64,000 nt of DNA from positions 1 through 64,000 of the forward strand of contig NZ_CAJYVQ010000014.1 of assembly GCF_913778665.1 (NCBI RefSeq). Direction: 5' to 3'. A program made the translations under genes and the position numbers. The DNA is from an uncultured Stenotrophomonas sp. Its GTDB lineage: Bacteria > Pseudomonadota > Gammaproteobacteria > Xanthomonadales > Xanthomonadaceae. Positions 28,350-37,337 of the stretch are shown here, one piece after another. Under the pieces are notes generated by a model. That model made no database searches. It was not told where the DNA came from and was given only the letters and a program-made list of their open reading frames with translations. Position 1 is the stretch's first letter, and the number at the start of each line of letters is the position of its first letter.

Positions 28350-28419
28350 GTGTCGGAAAGCCGACACCGGGGAAAGCCGTCAGCCGACGATGGCAGCGTG
28401 ATCGACGGCGTTTCCCCGG
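28350..28419. terminator. Tandem hairpins upstream of ycgL
   Basis: Hairpin 1: GTGTCGG-AAAG-CCGACAC (28350-28367), seven perfect pairs. Hairpin 2: CCGGGGAAAGCCGTC (28367-28381) with GACGGCGTTTCCCCGG (28404-28419), fifteen pairs with one bulge. They stand between the decayed gene at 28465-28959 and the YcgL gene, both minus strand, and probably separate the two transcripts. Confidence 0.45.
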
Positions 28420-28464
28420 TGAGGTTCAGCAATGTGGCGACGGCGTTCAGGCAACGCGGCGGGC

Positions 28465-28959
28465 TCAGTTGGCCGCGATCTCTTCGGTCATCAGCGGATC
28501 GCGTGTCGGGTTTTCCAGCCAGCGCGCCACATCCCTGCCCAGTGCATCGGCCACCCGTTCAAGGGTAATGCAGGCGCGGAAGGTGAAGGGCCGGCGGGTG
28601 GTGCGCTTGAAACTGAAATTGCCGACCACGCGGCCGTCTTCCTTGAGCTCGCCATAGATGCGCCCCCACTTCGGCCTTCAAATGGTGCCCCCGCCGGCGG
28701 AGTGCGCCTTGGTCACGACAATGTCCAGGCGGCGTGCGGCGTCTTCGCCGGGTGCGGCAACCACGACCTTGCCACCGGCATGGCGCACGATGCTGCTGCT
28801 CGGGTCGCGGCCGAATTCGCATTCCTGGCGGATCAGGTCACCGCCGACCTCGCCCCGGTACGGCCTCTCGGCGGCCATGCGGATGGGTGTGGCATCGGTC
28901 GCGTGCGCCGACAGCGCGGGCACGCGGCAGAAAGCCACGGCCAGGGCCGTAGCGTGCAT
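28465..28959 (-). pseudogene. Exported small protein gene interrupted by an in-frame stop
   Basis: One frame of 165 codons is broken only by TGA at 28678-28680 after residue 93. The part before it has an Ala-rich exported-type N terminus and the segment VVVAAPGEDAARRLDIVVTK AHSAGGG. The part after it (PKWGRIYGELKEDGRVVG, NFSFKRTTRRPFTFRACITL, ERVADALGRDVARWLENP) continues the same pattern of a small conserved exported domain. Both halves keep sensible, non-random residues in the same frame, so it looks like a recent inactivation, or a sequencing error. The family is not named. Confidence 0.55.
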
Positions 28960-29020
28960 CGAGTTAATGGTGTCCCCCTGTGGACGGCATCCCCCGCCCG
29001 CGGGCGGGAATGACGGTGGC

Positions 29021-29461
29021 TTACTTGACCTTGGCGTAGGTGCCCTTCAGCGCCACACCGGCGACAAAGGTGCCGGCCCAGCACTCGTAGTTGGTCGTGC
29101 TCTTGAACTCGTTCTTCTTGTAGTAGCTGACGATGTCGACCACGGCGTTGGCACCGCGCGACCTGGCGCCATCCTGCAGCGCGCGCAGCGCCGACAGCGC
29201 GACCCAGCGGCAGGCTTCGGCGTCGCTCTTGTTGGCGGCGTTGGTCTTCCTGTTGGTCACGTCTTCGCCCAGGCGCTGCTGCACGCCGACCGGCTGGCCG
29301 GCCAGGTAGAAGCGCACGCTGCCGTCAATGCCGGCGTCCTTCGCGGCCTGCGAACTGACCAGTTCCTGCAGGGACTGCTCGAGGCGGGTATCGCGCGCGG
29401 AGGCGGTGGAGGTCAGGGCCAGCAGCGTGGTGGCGGCGGCGATCATCAGGGTACGGCGCAT
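29021..29461 (-). CDS. Exported small protein next to the pigment operon (YbjQ-like fold suspected)
   Basis: A 146-residue protein with a clear signal peptide (MRRTLMIAAATTLLALTSTASA). The mature part includes CRWVALSALRALQDGARSRG followed by ANAVVDIVSYYKKNEFKS and a terminal GTFVAGVALKGTYAKVK. The 'RGANAVVDI' segment resembles YbjQ-type small domains. In Xanthomonas genomes this product is often labelled 'excinuclease ATPase subunit', which the sequence does not support. It starts at 29461, 58 bases after the last pigment gene (minus strand), so it may be read through from that operon. Confidence 0.75.
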   Translation of the reverse strand: MRRTLMIAAATTLLALTSTASARDTRLEQSLQELVSSQAAKDAGIDGSVRFYLAGQPVGVQQRLGEDVTNRKTNAANKSDAEACRWVALSALRALQDGARSRGANAVVDIVSYYKKNEFKSTTNYECWAGTFVAGVALKGTYAKVK

Positions 29462-29519
29462 CGAAACATCTCCTTGTCGAGGGTGCGGGGTAACGGGAAC
29501 GGTGCAGTCACGCGGTGGA

Positions 29520-30758
29520 TCATTCGCTCCAGCGGCGGAACACCAGCGAGGTGTTGATGCCGCCGAAGGCGAAATTGTTGCTCATCACGTACTCGGCCCG
29601 CAGTTCGCGGCCGTGCCCGGTGATGAAGTCCAGCTGGCCGCAGCGCGGGTCGACCTCGGCCAGGTTCAGGGTCGGCGCAAACCAGCCGGTACGCATCATC
29701 TCGATGCTCAGCCAGGCCTCGAACGCACCACAGGCGCCGAGCATGTGGCCGACATAGCTCTTCAGCGAGCTGATCGGCACGCGGCTGCCGAACACCTGCG
29801 CGGTGGCCTGGGTCTCGGCGATGTCGCCGTGGTCGGTGGCGGTGCCGTGGGCGTTGACGTAGTCGATCTGCGCCGCATCCAGGCCGGCATCTTCCAGTGC
29901 CAGGCGCATCGCCTGGGCCATGGTGTCGGCGCTGGGCTGGGTGACGTGCTGGCCATCGCTGTTGGTGCCGTAGCCCACCACTTCGGCGAGGATGGTGGCG
30001 CCGCGCGCCTGCGCATGTTCCAGGTCCTCCAGGATCAGCGTGCAGGCGCCTTCGCCGAGCACCAGGCCATCGCGGCCGGCATCGAACGGGCGCGGCGTGC
30101 TCTGCGGTGCATCGTTGCGCACGCTGGTGGCGAACAGCGTGTCGAACACCGCCGCAGCGGTGGCATCGAGCTGCTCGGCGCCGCCGGCCACCATCACCGT
30201 CTGCTTGCCGCTGCGGATCGCTTCATAGGCCGCGCCGACGCCCTGGCTGCCCGAGGTGCAGGCGCTGGAGGTGGTGTAGACACGCCCGGACAAGCCGAAG
30301 AACACGCCGATGTTGACCGGCGCGGTGTGGCTCATCATCTTCAGGTAGGTGGTGGCGCTGATGCCATCGGTGGTGAACTCGTTGAGCATGCGCCCGAATT
30401 CGCCGGTGGCCTCGTGGCTGCCGGATGAGGAACCGTAGGCCACGCCGGTACGACCGCTGCGCAGCACCGGATGTTCGTGCAGGCCGGCCTCGCGCAATGC
30501 CACTTCGGTGGCGCGCACCGACATGATCGCGACCTTGCCCATCGAACGGGTGGTCTTGCGGTTGTAGTTGGGCGGCAGCGCAAAGTCCTGCGCCGGTGCG
30601 GCCAGCTTGGTGTTCAGCCCGGCATAGACATCCCACTCGGGCATCGTGCGTACCGCGTTGCGGCAGCTGCGCAGGTGCGCCTCGATGGTCGGCCAGTCAT
30701 GGCCAAGCGGACTGATCGCGGACGCACCGGTCACCACCACGCGACGATCGGCGGCCAT
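29520..30758 (-). CDS. Beta-ketoacyl-ACP synthase (aryl polyene, last gene of operon)
   Basis: A 412-residue FabF-type ketosynthase. The active-site Cys167 lies in SSACTSGSQGVGAAY, with catalytic histidines in NAHGTATDHGD and GHMLGACGAFE, so the full Cys-His-His triad is present. It condenses malonyl-ACP with the growing aryl polyene chain. Its stop-start overlap with the upstream ketoreductase is the 4-base ATGA type at 30758. In the aryl polyene system one ketosynthase pairs with a chain-length factor; which of the two here does so cannot be told from sequence alone. Confidence 0.9.
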   Translation of the reverse strand: MAADRRVVVTGASAISPLGHDWPTIEAHLRSCRNAVRTMPEWDVYAGLNTKLAAPAQDFALPPNYNRKTTRSMGKVAIMSVRATEVALREAGLHEHPVLRSGRTGVAYGSSSGSHEATGEFGRMLNEFTTDGISATTYLKMMSHTAPVNIGVFFGLSGRVYTTSSACTSGSQGVGAAYEAIRSGKQTVMVAGGAEQLDATAAAVFDTLFATSVRNDAPQSTPRPFDAGRDGLVLGEGACTLILEDLEHAQARGATILAEVVGYGTNSDGQHVTQPSADTMAQAMRLALEDAGLDAAQIDYVNAHGTATDHGDIAETQATAQVFGSRVPISSLKSYVGHMLGACGAFEAWLSIEMMRTGWFAPTLNLAEVDPRCGQLDFITGHGRELRAEYVMSNNFAFGGINTSLVFRRWSE

Positions 30759-31489
30759 CAGAGCATGCCCCCGTTCACCGAGATCACCTGGCGGGTGATG
30801 TAGCCGGCCGGTTCGGACATCAGGAACGCCACCGTCGCCGCCACTTCGTCGGGACGGCCGACACGGCCGGCGGGAATCAGCTTGAGCGCGTGTTCAACCA
30901 CTTCGTCGTTGAGCATTTCGGTCTCGATCAGGCCCGGGGCCACGCAGTTGACGGTGATCTGGCGGCTGGCCAGTTCCAGCGCCAGCGCCTTGGTGGCACC
31001 GATGATGCCGGCCTTGGCGGCGCTGTAGTTGACCTGCCCGCGGTTGCCGGCCAGCCCGGACACCGACGACAGGGTGACGATGCGGCCGGGCTTGCGCCGC
31101 CGCACCATCGGCATGATCAACGGGTGCAGCACGTTGTAGAAGCCATCCAGGTTGGTGTGGATGACCTGGTCCCAGTCGTCGGCCGACAGTGCCGGGAAAG
31201 CGCCGTCGCGGGCGATGCCGGCATTGCAGACCACGCCGTAATACGCGCCATGCGCTTCGACATCGGCCTCCAGCGCTGCGCGTGCGGCCTCGCGGTCGGC
31301 CACGTCGAAGACCAGCACGCGGGCCTGCGGGCCCAGTGCCTGGATCTCGGCGACCACCGCCTGTGCTTCATCCACGCGACTGCGGCAATGCACCACCACG
31401 TCGAAGCCATCACGCGCGATGCGCAGCGCGATGGCCCGGCCGATGCCCCGGCTGGCGCCGGTCACCAGCACGCTTCGATTCCCTGTCAT
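30758..31489 (-). CDS. 3-oxoacyl-ACP reductase (aryl polyene ketoreductase)
   Basis: A 243-residue FabG-type short-chain dehydrogenase. It has the NADPH site TGASRGIGRAIALRIA, catalytic Ser in TLSSVSG, and Tyr/Lys in YSAAKAG. It reduces the 3-keto group after each condensation. The start at 31489 overlaps the preceding dehydratase stop by 4 bases. Confidence 0.92.
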   Translation of the reverse strand: MTGNRSVLVTGASRGIGRAIALRIARDGFDVVVHCRSRVDEAQAVVAEIQALGPQARVLVFDVADREAARAALEADVEAHGAYYGVVCNAGIARDGAFPALSADDWDQVIHTNLDGFYNVLHPLIMPMVRRRKPGRIVTLSSVSGLAGNRGQVNYSAAKAGIIGATKALALELASRQITVNCVAPGLIETEMLNDEVVEHALKLIPAGRVGRPDEVAATVAFLMSEPAGYITRQVISVNGGML

Positions 31490-31941
31490 GCCTGTCCACT
31501 CTCCAGATAGGCCATCGCATCGGCCGGTTCGAACACCGACACGTTGGCTGTCGCCCATTCGTCCTCGCCCGCCAGGATGCGGCAGGCGAACATCCCCAAT
31601 CCATTGTCGCCCAACAGCTCGCAGCGCGCCTGTACACGCAGCCGCGAGCCGCTGGGGAAGCTGCCGCGCGCGCTGTTGTAGCGGCGGCTGCCGAGCAGGA
31701 AACCGAGCTGCGGCGGCTTGCCGGCCGCGCGCGCGCGGCAGCCCGCCCAGGCCGCGATGGCCTGCGCCATGTATTCAATGCCGACCCACGCCGGCACCTG
31801 CCCGCCTTCGACGAACAGGCCAGCCTCGGGCACCACCAGTTCGGCCTCGATGGTGTCCTGGTCCCACTGGGTGATGCGCTCCAGCAGGCACATGTCCTGG
31901 CGGTGCGGCACCACCTCTTCGATTGCATACAGCGTGTTCAT
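31486..31941 (-). CDS. ApeP-like hotdog 3-hydroxyacyl-ACP dehydratase
   Basis: A 151-residue hotdog-fold protein: HRQDMCLLERI near the start, then GGQVPAWVGIEYMAQAIAAWAG, the conserved helix of ApeP-type dehydratases. In characterised aryl polyene systems ApeP works as a heterodimer with ApeI; here the ApeI-like partner seems fused to the acyl-AMP ligase. It begins at 31941 with a 4-base overlap with the ketosynthase upstream. Confidence 0.85.
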   Translation of the reverse strand: MNTLYAIEEVVPHRQDMCLLERITQWDQDTIEAELVVPEAGLFVEGGQVPAWVGIEYMAQAIAAWAGCRARAAGKPPQLGFLLGSRRYNSARGSFPSGSRLRVQARCELLGDNGLGMFACRILAGEDEWATANVSVFEPADAMAYLESGQA

Positions 31942-33122
31942 CGACGCTCCAGCGCCAGCACGGCATTGCTGCCGCCGAAGGCGAACGAATTGCTCAGCAC
32001 CCGCCGCGGCGGCTGCGCCAGGCGGGTGTCGGGCGCGACCAGCGGCAGCACCGGCAGCGCCGGATCGGCGACGCCGTCCCACCAGTGCGGCGGCAACTGC
32101 TGCTGCGGATTCTCGGCCAGCAGGATCCAGCACAACGCGGCTTCAATCGCACCCGAGGCACCCAACGTGTGCCCGGTCAGCGGCTTGGTCGAGCTGGCCG
32201 GCACGCCAGTGCCCAGCACCTGAGAGACCGCCAGGCTTTCCATCGCATCGTTGTGGCCGGTGGCAGTGCCATGCAGATTCACGTAATCCACTTCACCGGA
32301 CGCCCAGCCGGCGCGCTGCAGCGCCTGCTGCAGGGCGTCGATGGCACCCAGCCCCTGCGGGTCGGGGGCGGACATATGGTGCGCGTCGGCCGATTCGCCC
32401 CACCCGGCCAGGCACACCGGGCCCGGCTCGCGGGTGAGCAGGAACAACGCGGCGCCTTCGCCGATGTTGATGCCGGCGCGGTGCTGCGAGAACGGGTTGC
32501 AGCGTGCCGCCGATACCGATTCCAGGGCGCTGAAGCCGGCCACGGTGAAGCGGCACAGCGAGTCGGCACCGCCGGCGATGACCGCATCGACGATGCCGGC
32601 GCGCAGCATGCGCGCAGCCGACATCAGCGCCTTGGCGCTGGACGAGCAGGCGGTGGACAGGGTCCACGCCGGGCCCTGCGCGCCGCTGCGCTTACGCACG
32701 AACTGCGCGGCGGTGCCCATTTCCTGCTGGGCGTAATCGAACCCCGGCGGCCATTGGCCCTGGTCGGCGTAGGTGCGCAGTGCCAGCTCGGATTCACCGA
32801 TGCCCGAGGTGCTGGTGCCCAGCACCACCGCTACGCGATCGGCACCGTGGCGGGCGATGGCGGCGCTCACCGCCGGCGCGATCTGCGCCAGTGCCACGTC
32901 AAGCAGGGCGTTGTTGCGCCCGCGCAGGGCGGCCGGCAGCTCTTCCAGCGTCGGCAGCGGTGTACGCACCTGCCCCAGCGCCAGGGTGTGTCCCGGCAGC
33001 AGGGTATCGTTGTCGCTGAGCCCCCCCGGTGCATCGGCAAACAGTGCCGACGCCACCGCGGCACGGCCCTCGCCGAGCGCGCAGACCATGCCCAGGTCGT
33101 TCAGGTAGATCGGTGCGCTCAT
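31938..33122 (-). CDS. Beta-ketoacyl-ACP synthase (second ketosynthase)
   Basis: A 394-residue ketosynthase with Cys159 in LSTACSSSAKALMSAARML and histidines in NLHGTATGHND and GHTLGASGAIE, so it is catalytically complete. It is more divergent at the N terminus than the other ketosynthase. It may start or finish chains, or extend them. ATGA overlaps occur with both neighbours (33119-33122 and 31938-31941). Confidence 0.9.
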   Translation of the reverse strand: MSAPIYLNDLGMVCALGEGRAAVASALFADAPGGLSDNDTLLPGHTLALGQVRTPLPTLEELPAALRGRNNALLDVALAQIAPAVSAAIARHGADRVAVVLGTSTSGIGESELALRTYADQGQWPPGFDYAQQEMGTAAQFVRKRSGAQGPAWTLSTACSSSAKALMSAARMLRAGIVDAVIAGGADSLCRFTVAGFSALESVSAARCNPFSQHRAGINIGEGAALFLLTREPGPVCLAGWGESADAHHMSAPDPQGLGAIDALQQALQRAGWASGEVDYVNLHGTATGHNDAMESLAVSQVLGTGVPASSTKPLTGHTLGASGAIEAALCWILLAENPQQQLPPHWWDGVADPALPVLPLVAPDTRLAQPPRRVLSNSFAFGGSNAVLALERR

Positions 33123-33676
33123 CGGTCCTGCCCGGCCGTGTCGATCGATTCGATGCGCAGCGCATAGCCTTCGGCGCGGTTGTCCAGCTGCACACTGCCG
33201 TCGTCCAGGCGCTGCAGCTGCAACCACACCACGCCATCGCGCGACAGGCGGCGCTGCTGGCCGTCATCGCTGACCTGCCAGCCGGCCGGTAGTGCGGCGG
33301 CGATGGCGGCGGTTGGCCACAGCGCGAACTGGAGGTCGTCCAGCACACGCTCCGCGCGCACCTGCGGCGGCAGCCACGGCGCGCGCTGCTGGGTCAGCCG
33401 CTGGCCATCCCATTGCAGGCGCACGCCGGTCTGGCCCATCGCCTGCACGGCCAGCTGCACCTGCTGTGCATCGGCTTCCAGCAGCGCATCGAGGTCGCGC
33501 TCATGGCTGCCGAAACGGAAATGCAGCTGCTGCTGCAGCGCCAGCGGCGCCGGCAGGCTGGCCGGCGACAGGCGCAGCGACGGCAGTTCCACCTGTGGCT
33601 TGGGCATGCGCCCGGCACAGGCGGCCAGCAGCAGGCACAGCAGCAGGGCCGCGGTGCGGACGATCAGGCGCTGCAC
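33119..33676 (-). CDS. DUF3261 lipoprotein
   Basis: A 185-residue lipoprotein: signal sequence with lipobox LLAAC (lipidated Cys about 20). The mature part is rich in beta segments (ALQQQLHFRFGSHERDLDAL, RLQWDGQRLTQQRAPWLPP). It matches the DUF3261 proteins found in aryl polyene clusters, where they are thought to help pigment reach the outer membrane. It overlaps the flavoprotein gene by 13 bases. Confidence 0.85.
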   Translation of the reverse strand: MQRLIVRTAALLLCLLLAACAGRMPKPQVELPSLRLSPASLPAPLALQQQLHFRFGSHERDLDALLEADAQQVQLAVQAMGQTGVRLQWDGQRLTQQRAPWLPPQVRAERVLDDLQFALWPTAAIAAALPAGWQVSDDGQQRRLSRDGVVWLQLQRLDDGSVQLDNRAEGYALRIESIDTAGQDR

Positions 33677-34914
33677 AGTTCCTCCAGCACGCGCATGCGG
33701 CGGCCACTTTCATCGGCTACATACGGGTTGTTGGTGTCCCAGGCGTATCCGGCCAGGATGGAACTGATCATGTTGCGCACTTCCGGCTGCTGCTGCGGGT
33801 GGTAGATGATCTTCTGGAAGCCGCCCTGGTACCAGCTTTCCACGAAGCGGCGGAAGGTCTTCACGCCCGCGCGCAGCGGCCTGGAGAATTCCGCCTCCCA
33901 GTCCACGGTTTCACCGGCGTAGCGGCGCCTGAGGCAGTCGCTGGCCAGCTGCGCGGACTTGAAGGCAATGGTGACCCCGGAGGAGAACACCGGATCGAGG
34001 AACTCGCCGGCGTTGCCCAGCAGCGCATAGCCCGGGCCCCACAGCGAGCTGACATTGGCCGAGTAGCCGGTGATGCGGCGCACCGGCAGCACCGCCCATT
34101 CGGCATTGGCCAGCAGCCCGGTCAGGTTCGGGTCCTCGCCGACGATGGCCTGCAGCTTCTGCAGGTCGTCGCCTTCGTAGCGTTCGAAGAACGACGGCTC
34201 GGCGACCACGCCCAGCGAGCAGCAGCCATTGGAGAACGGGATCGTCCAGTACCAGACGTCGATGTGCTCGGGGTGGGTGGTGATCAGGATCTTGTTGCGG
34301 TCGAATTCCGCTTCGGCCGGAATGTTGTCGCGCACATGGCAGAAGATCGCACCGCGCACGGGGAAGTTGGACGGCGATTCCAGCTGCAGCAGGCGCGGCA
34401 GCAGGCGCGCGAAGCCGGAGGCATCGAGGATGAAGTCGGCTTCGATGCGGTATTCGCTGCCATCCGGGCGACGCACGTTCACCGCCGGCTGCTCACCGGC
34501 TTCGACCGACAGCACTTCATCGCCGAAGCGCAGCGTGGCGCCCATGCGCTCGGCACCGCGTGCCAGCACGTTGTCGAAGTCGGCGCGCTGCACCTGGTAG
34601 GTGGTGCCCCAGCCGGGCGAGAACTTCTTCCTGAAATCGAACGCGGTACGCGCCTCACCGTGCACGAAGGCGGCACCGTTCTTGTACTGGAAACCGGCCT
34701 CGACCACGTCCTGCAGCAGCCCCGCCGCTTCGATGTACTCCATGCTCTGCGGCAGCAGGCTTTCCCCGATGGAGAAGCGCGGGAACTGCTGGCGCTCCAG
34801 CATCAGCACCTGGCGGCCCTGCTGGCGCAGCATCGCCGCGGCGACGGAGCCGGCCGGGCCCGCCCCGATGATCAGGATTTCAGTGCGTTCGACAGCATCC
34901 ACAGCAGTACTCAT
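33664..34914 (-). CDS. Halogenase-like FAD-dependent oxidoreductase
   Basis: A 416-residue flavoprotein with the N-terminal dinucleotide site LIIGAGPAGSVAAAML and the family block FSIGESLLPQS. A WxWxIP motif (VWYWTIPFSNGCCS) is typical of flavin-dependent halogenases, and a Lys at residue 78 in GFQYKNGAAF lies where halogenases carry their catalytic lysine. Xanthomonadins are brominated in Xanthomonas, so this enzyme is the obvious candidate for ring or chain halogenation; a plain monooxygenase role is also possible. The start at 34914 lies 53 bases after the MMPL gene stop. Confidence 0.85.
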   Translation of the reverse strand: MSTAVDAVERTEILIIGAGPAGSVAAAMLRQQGRQVLMLERQQFPRFSIGESLLPQSMEYIEAAGLLQDVVEAGFQYKNGAAFVHGEARTAFDFRKKFSPGWGTTYQVQRADFDNVLARGAERMGATLRFGDEVLSVEAGEQPAVNVRRPDGSEYRIEADFILDASGFARLLPRLLQLESPSNFPVRGAIFCHVRDNIPAEAEFDRNKILITTHPEHIDVWYWTIPFSNGCCSLGVVAEPSFFERYEGDDLQKLQAIVGEDPNLTGLLANAEWAVLPVRRITGYSANVSSLWGPGYALLGNAGEFLDPVFSSGVTIAFKSAQLASDCLRRRYAGETVDWEAEFSRPLRAGVKTFRRFVESWYQGGFQKIIYHPQQQPEVRNMISSILAGYAWDTNNPYVADESGRRMRVLEELCSA

Positions 34915-34967
34915 CGGGGCGTCCTTGTTGCTCGATCAGAGAAAATGAAGAAAACCGGAAGGCGGGG

Positions 34968-37337
34968 TCAGGCCGGGGGCACGTCGTGCGGCGGCGGCCG
35001 GAACAACGGCGAAATCAGCCAGACCAGGCCGATGCCGAACAGCAGGGTCAGGCCGAAGGCGCGCAGCGCTGGAGTCTGCGACAGGCCCAGCAGGCCGAAC
35101 GACAGCCAGGTACTGGCCGCACCCACGCACACTGCCAGCCATGCGCTGGCATCACCGCGATGCTCGATCAGGAAAATGCCGTAGTCGATGCCCATGCCCA
35201 GCAGCAGCATCAGCGCCAGCACGTTGAACAACTGCAGCGGCTGGCCGAACAGGCCCAGCAGGCCCAGGGTCAGCGCACCGGCAATCAGGGTCGGCGCGAA
35301 TACGCGCCAAGCCTGGCGACGGTAGCGCAGCCACAGCGCACCGAACACCAGCACGATGCCGACCAGCAGCAGCCCGCCCATCAGCTTGCGGTAATGGCCG
35401 AGCAGCTGCGAGAAATCGGCGGTACGGTCGACCCAGCGCACGCCCTGCAGGCCCTCGGCCGCGCCACGCAGGGTCGCCAACGCGTCGGCGCGCGACAGGT
35501 CATCGACCATCACCACGCTGATCATCTGCCCGCCCACCGCACCCACCCACAGATGGCGGAACGGCTGCGAGGCTGGCGAGGCGAGGAAGGCCTCGGCAGT
35601 CAACGGCGTGGCGGCGAAATCGGGGCGCGGCAGCGGTTCACCCACCGCCTCGGACACGGCATCCAGGACGCGGGGTTCCACCTTTGCGGTCAGCGCTGCA
35701 TCGGCCTGCTGACGTGCGGGCGACGGCAGCCAGTCGCTGATCGCGCGGTAGCCGCCGATGCGCTTGTCATCGGCCAGCGCACGCAGGCGTTCGGTCAGTG
35801 CCTCTTCGCGTTGCAGCAGCTGCGCCGCATCGGCACCCTGCACCAGGTAGAACTGCGCCGGGCTGGGCATGCCCAGCAGCTGGCTCAGGCGGATCTGCTG
35901 GGCCATCAACGCCGGAGGCGAAGACTGCAGGCTGCGCAGGTCGTCGTTGCTGTGCAGGCGCGCGATACCCAGCGCGGACAGCGCCAGCGCGACCACCACG
36001 AAGATCGCCACCGGCCGCGTGCCATGCAGGCGCGGGAAGCGTTCCAGCGTGTTGCCCAGCCACTGCGCAAAACGGGTCTGGCGGATCTCGCCACCGTCCA
36101 GCCACGGGAACCAGAAGATCACCGTGAGGAAGGCGGCGGCCAGGCCGACCACCGAGAACAGCGCCATCTGGCGCAGGCCCGGGAACGGGGCCAGGCCCAG
36201 CGCCAGATAGGCCAGCGCACTGGTCAGCAGGGCCAGCCACAGGCCCGGCAACAGGTGCCGCAGCAGTTTCCAGCGGCGATCGGCCGGCTCGGCCTGGCGC
36301 GAGGCGAACCAGTGGATGCCGTAGTCCTCGGCCACGCCCACCAGCGACGCGCCGAACACCAGGGTCAGCACGTGCACCTTGCCAAACACCAGCACGGTCA
36401 CCGCCAGTGCCACGCCGCAGCCGATCAGCAGCGAGGCGGCCACCAGCAGGATCGGGCGCAGCGAACGGAAGGCCAGCCACACCAGCAGCAGCACCGCTGC
36501 CAGCGAGCCCCAGCCGATGGTGTTGATCTCCTGGTTGGCCTGTACCGCGGCGGCCTCTGCGTGCAGCGGAACGCCGGCATGCAGGATTTCCAGTGACGGC
36601 GCCGCCGCCTTGGCGGCCTGCCCGGCACGTTCCAGCAGGCCATCAAGATGGCGCTCGCCATCGAGCTGGAAGGCCGAGCCCGGCGTATCGAACTGCAGCG
36701 CCGCCCAATGCTTGCCCTCGGCTTCGAGCAAGCCGTCATCGCCGAGGCGCAAGCCTGACCCCTGCGCCTGCTGCTGCCACCACTGTGGCCACAACGACAG
36801 CGGGTCCTGCCGCCAGTCGGTCAAGCGCGGCGCGCCCATCGGGCCATACAGCGCGGCCAGCGCCTGTTCGGCCAGCGCCCCGGTGTTATCGCTCTGAAGC
36901 TGGGTGCGCTGGCCGGGAGTCAGCAGGCGGTCGCGGTACGGCGCATAGAACGCGCGCGCCTCATCGAACCAGCCTTCGATCGAACCACTGGGCACCAGCA
37001 ACGCACTGTCGGCATCGGCAGCCATGGCCGCGGCGAACGCCGCTTGCGCGCGCTTGGCGGCGGCACCGTCTTGGCTGCCGAGCAGCACCACCACCTGCCG
37101 CGAACTGCCATCGGCGATGCGCCGGGTGACATCGCTCAACAGGCGGTCATGCGCATCCTGCGGCAGCAACGCGAGGATGTCGGTGTCGATCCGCGATTCC
37201 TGGCTCCACAGCCGCCACTGCTGCACGCCCAGTACCAGCAGCAGCACCAGCCAGGCAACGCCCAGCCAGTGCCACCAACGCCGCAACCGGTCCGGTGCGT
37301 TCAACGCCACGGCGTCACTCAAAGCGGCGTGCCTCAT
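34968..37337 (-). CDS. MMPL/RND-family pigment exporter
   Basis: A 789-residue membrane protein with the RND/MMPL layout: a first helix (about 24-42), a periplasmic domain (about 45-270), and a helix bundle with GASLVGVAEDYGIHWFASR. A second periplasmic domain and a second bundle with LMLLLGMGIDYGIFLIEHR follow. The paired GxxxDYGI segments are the proton-relay signature. In aryl polyene clusters this protein exports the lipid-linked pigment. Its first 23 bases overlap the LolA-like gene. Confidence 0.92.
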   Translation of the reverse strand: MRHAALSDAVALNAPDRLRRWWHWLGVAWLVLLLVLGVQQWRLWSQESRIDTDILALLPQDAHDRLLSDVTRRIADGSSRQVVVLLGSQDGAAAKRAQAAFAAAMAADADSALLVPSGSIEGWFDEARAFYAPYRDRLLTPGQRTQLQSDNTGALAEQALAALYGPMGAPRLTDWRQDPLSLWPQWWQQQAQGSGLRLGDDGLLEAEGKHWAALQFDTPGSAFQLDGERHLDGLLERAGQAAKAAAPSLEILHAGVPLHAEAAAVQANQEINTIGWGSLAAVLLLVWLAFRSLRPILLVAASLLIGCGVALAVTVLVFGKVHVLTLVFGASLVGVAEDYGIHWFASRQAEPADRRWKLLRHLLPGLWLALLTSALAYLALGLAPFPGLRQMALFSVVGLAAAFLTVIFWFPWLDGGEIRQTRFAQWLGNTLERFPRLHGTRPVAIFVVVALALSALGIARLHSNDDLRSLQSSPPALMAQQIRLSQLLGMPSPAQFYLVQGADAAQLLQREEALTERLRALADDKRIGGYRAISDWLPSPARQQADAALTAKVEPRVLDAVSEAVGEPLPRPDFAATPLTAEAFLASPASQPFRHLWVGAVGGQMISVVMVDDLSRADALATLRGAAEGLQGVRWVDRTADFSQLLGHYRKLMGGLLLVGIVLVFGALWLRYRRQAWRVFAPTLIAGALTLGLLGLFGQPLQLFNVLALMLLLGMGIDYGIFLIEHRGDASAWLAVCVGAASTWLSFGLLGLSQTPALRAFGLTLLFGIGLVWLISPLFRPPPHDVPPA

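Noticed and set aside
34986-36596. A 536-codon plus-strand frame
   Set aside because: Antisense of the MMPL exporter; Gln/Arg-rich with no features.
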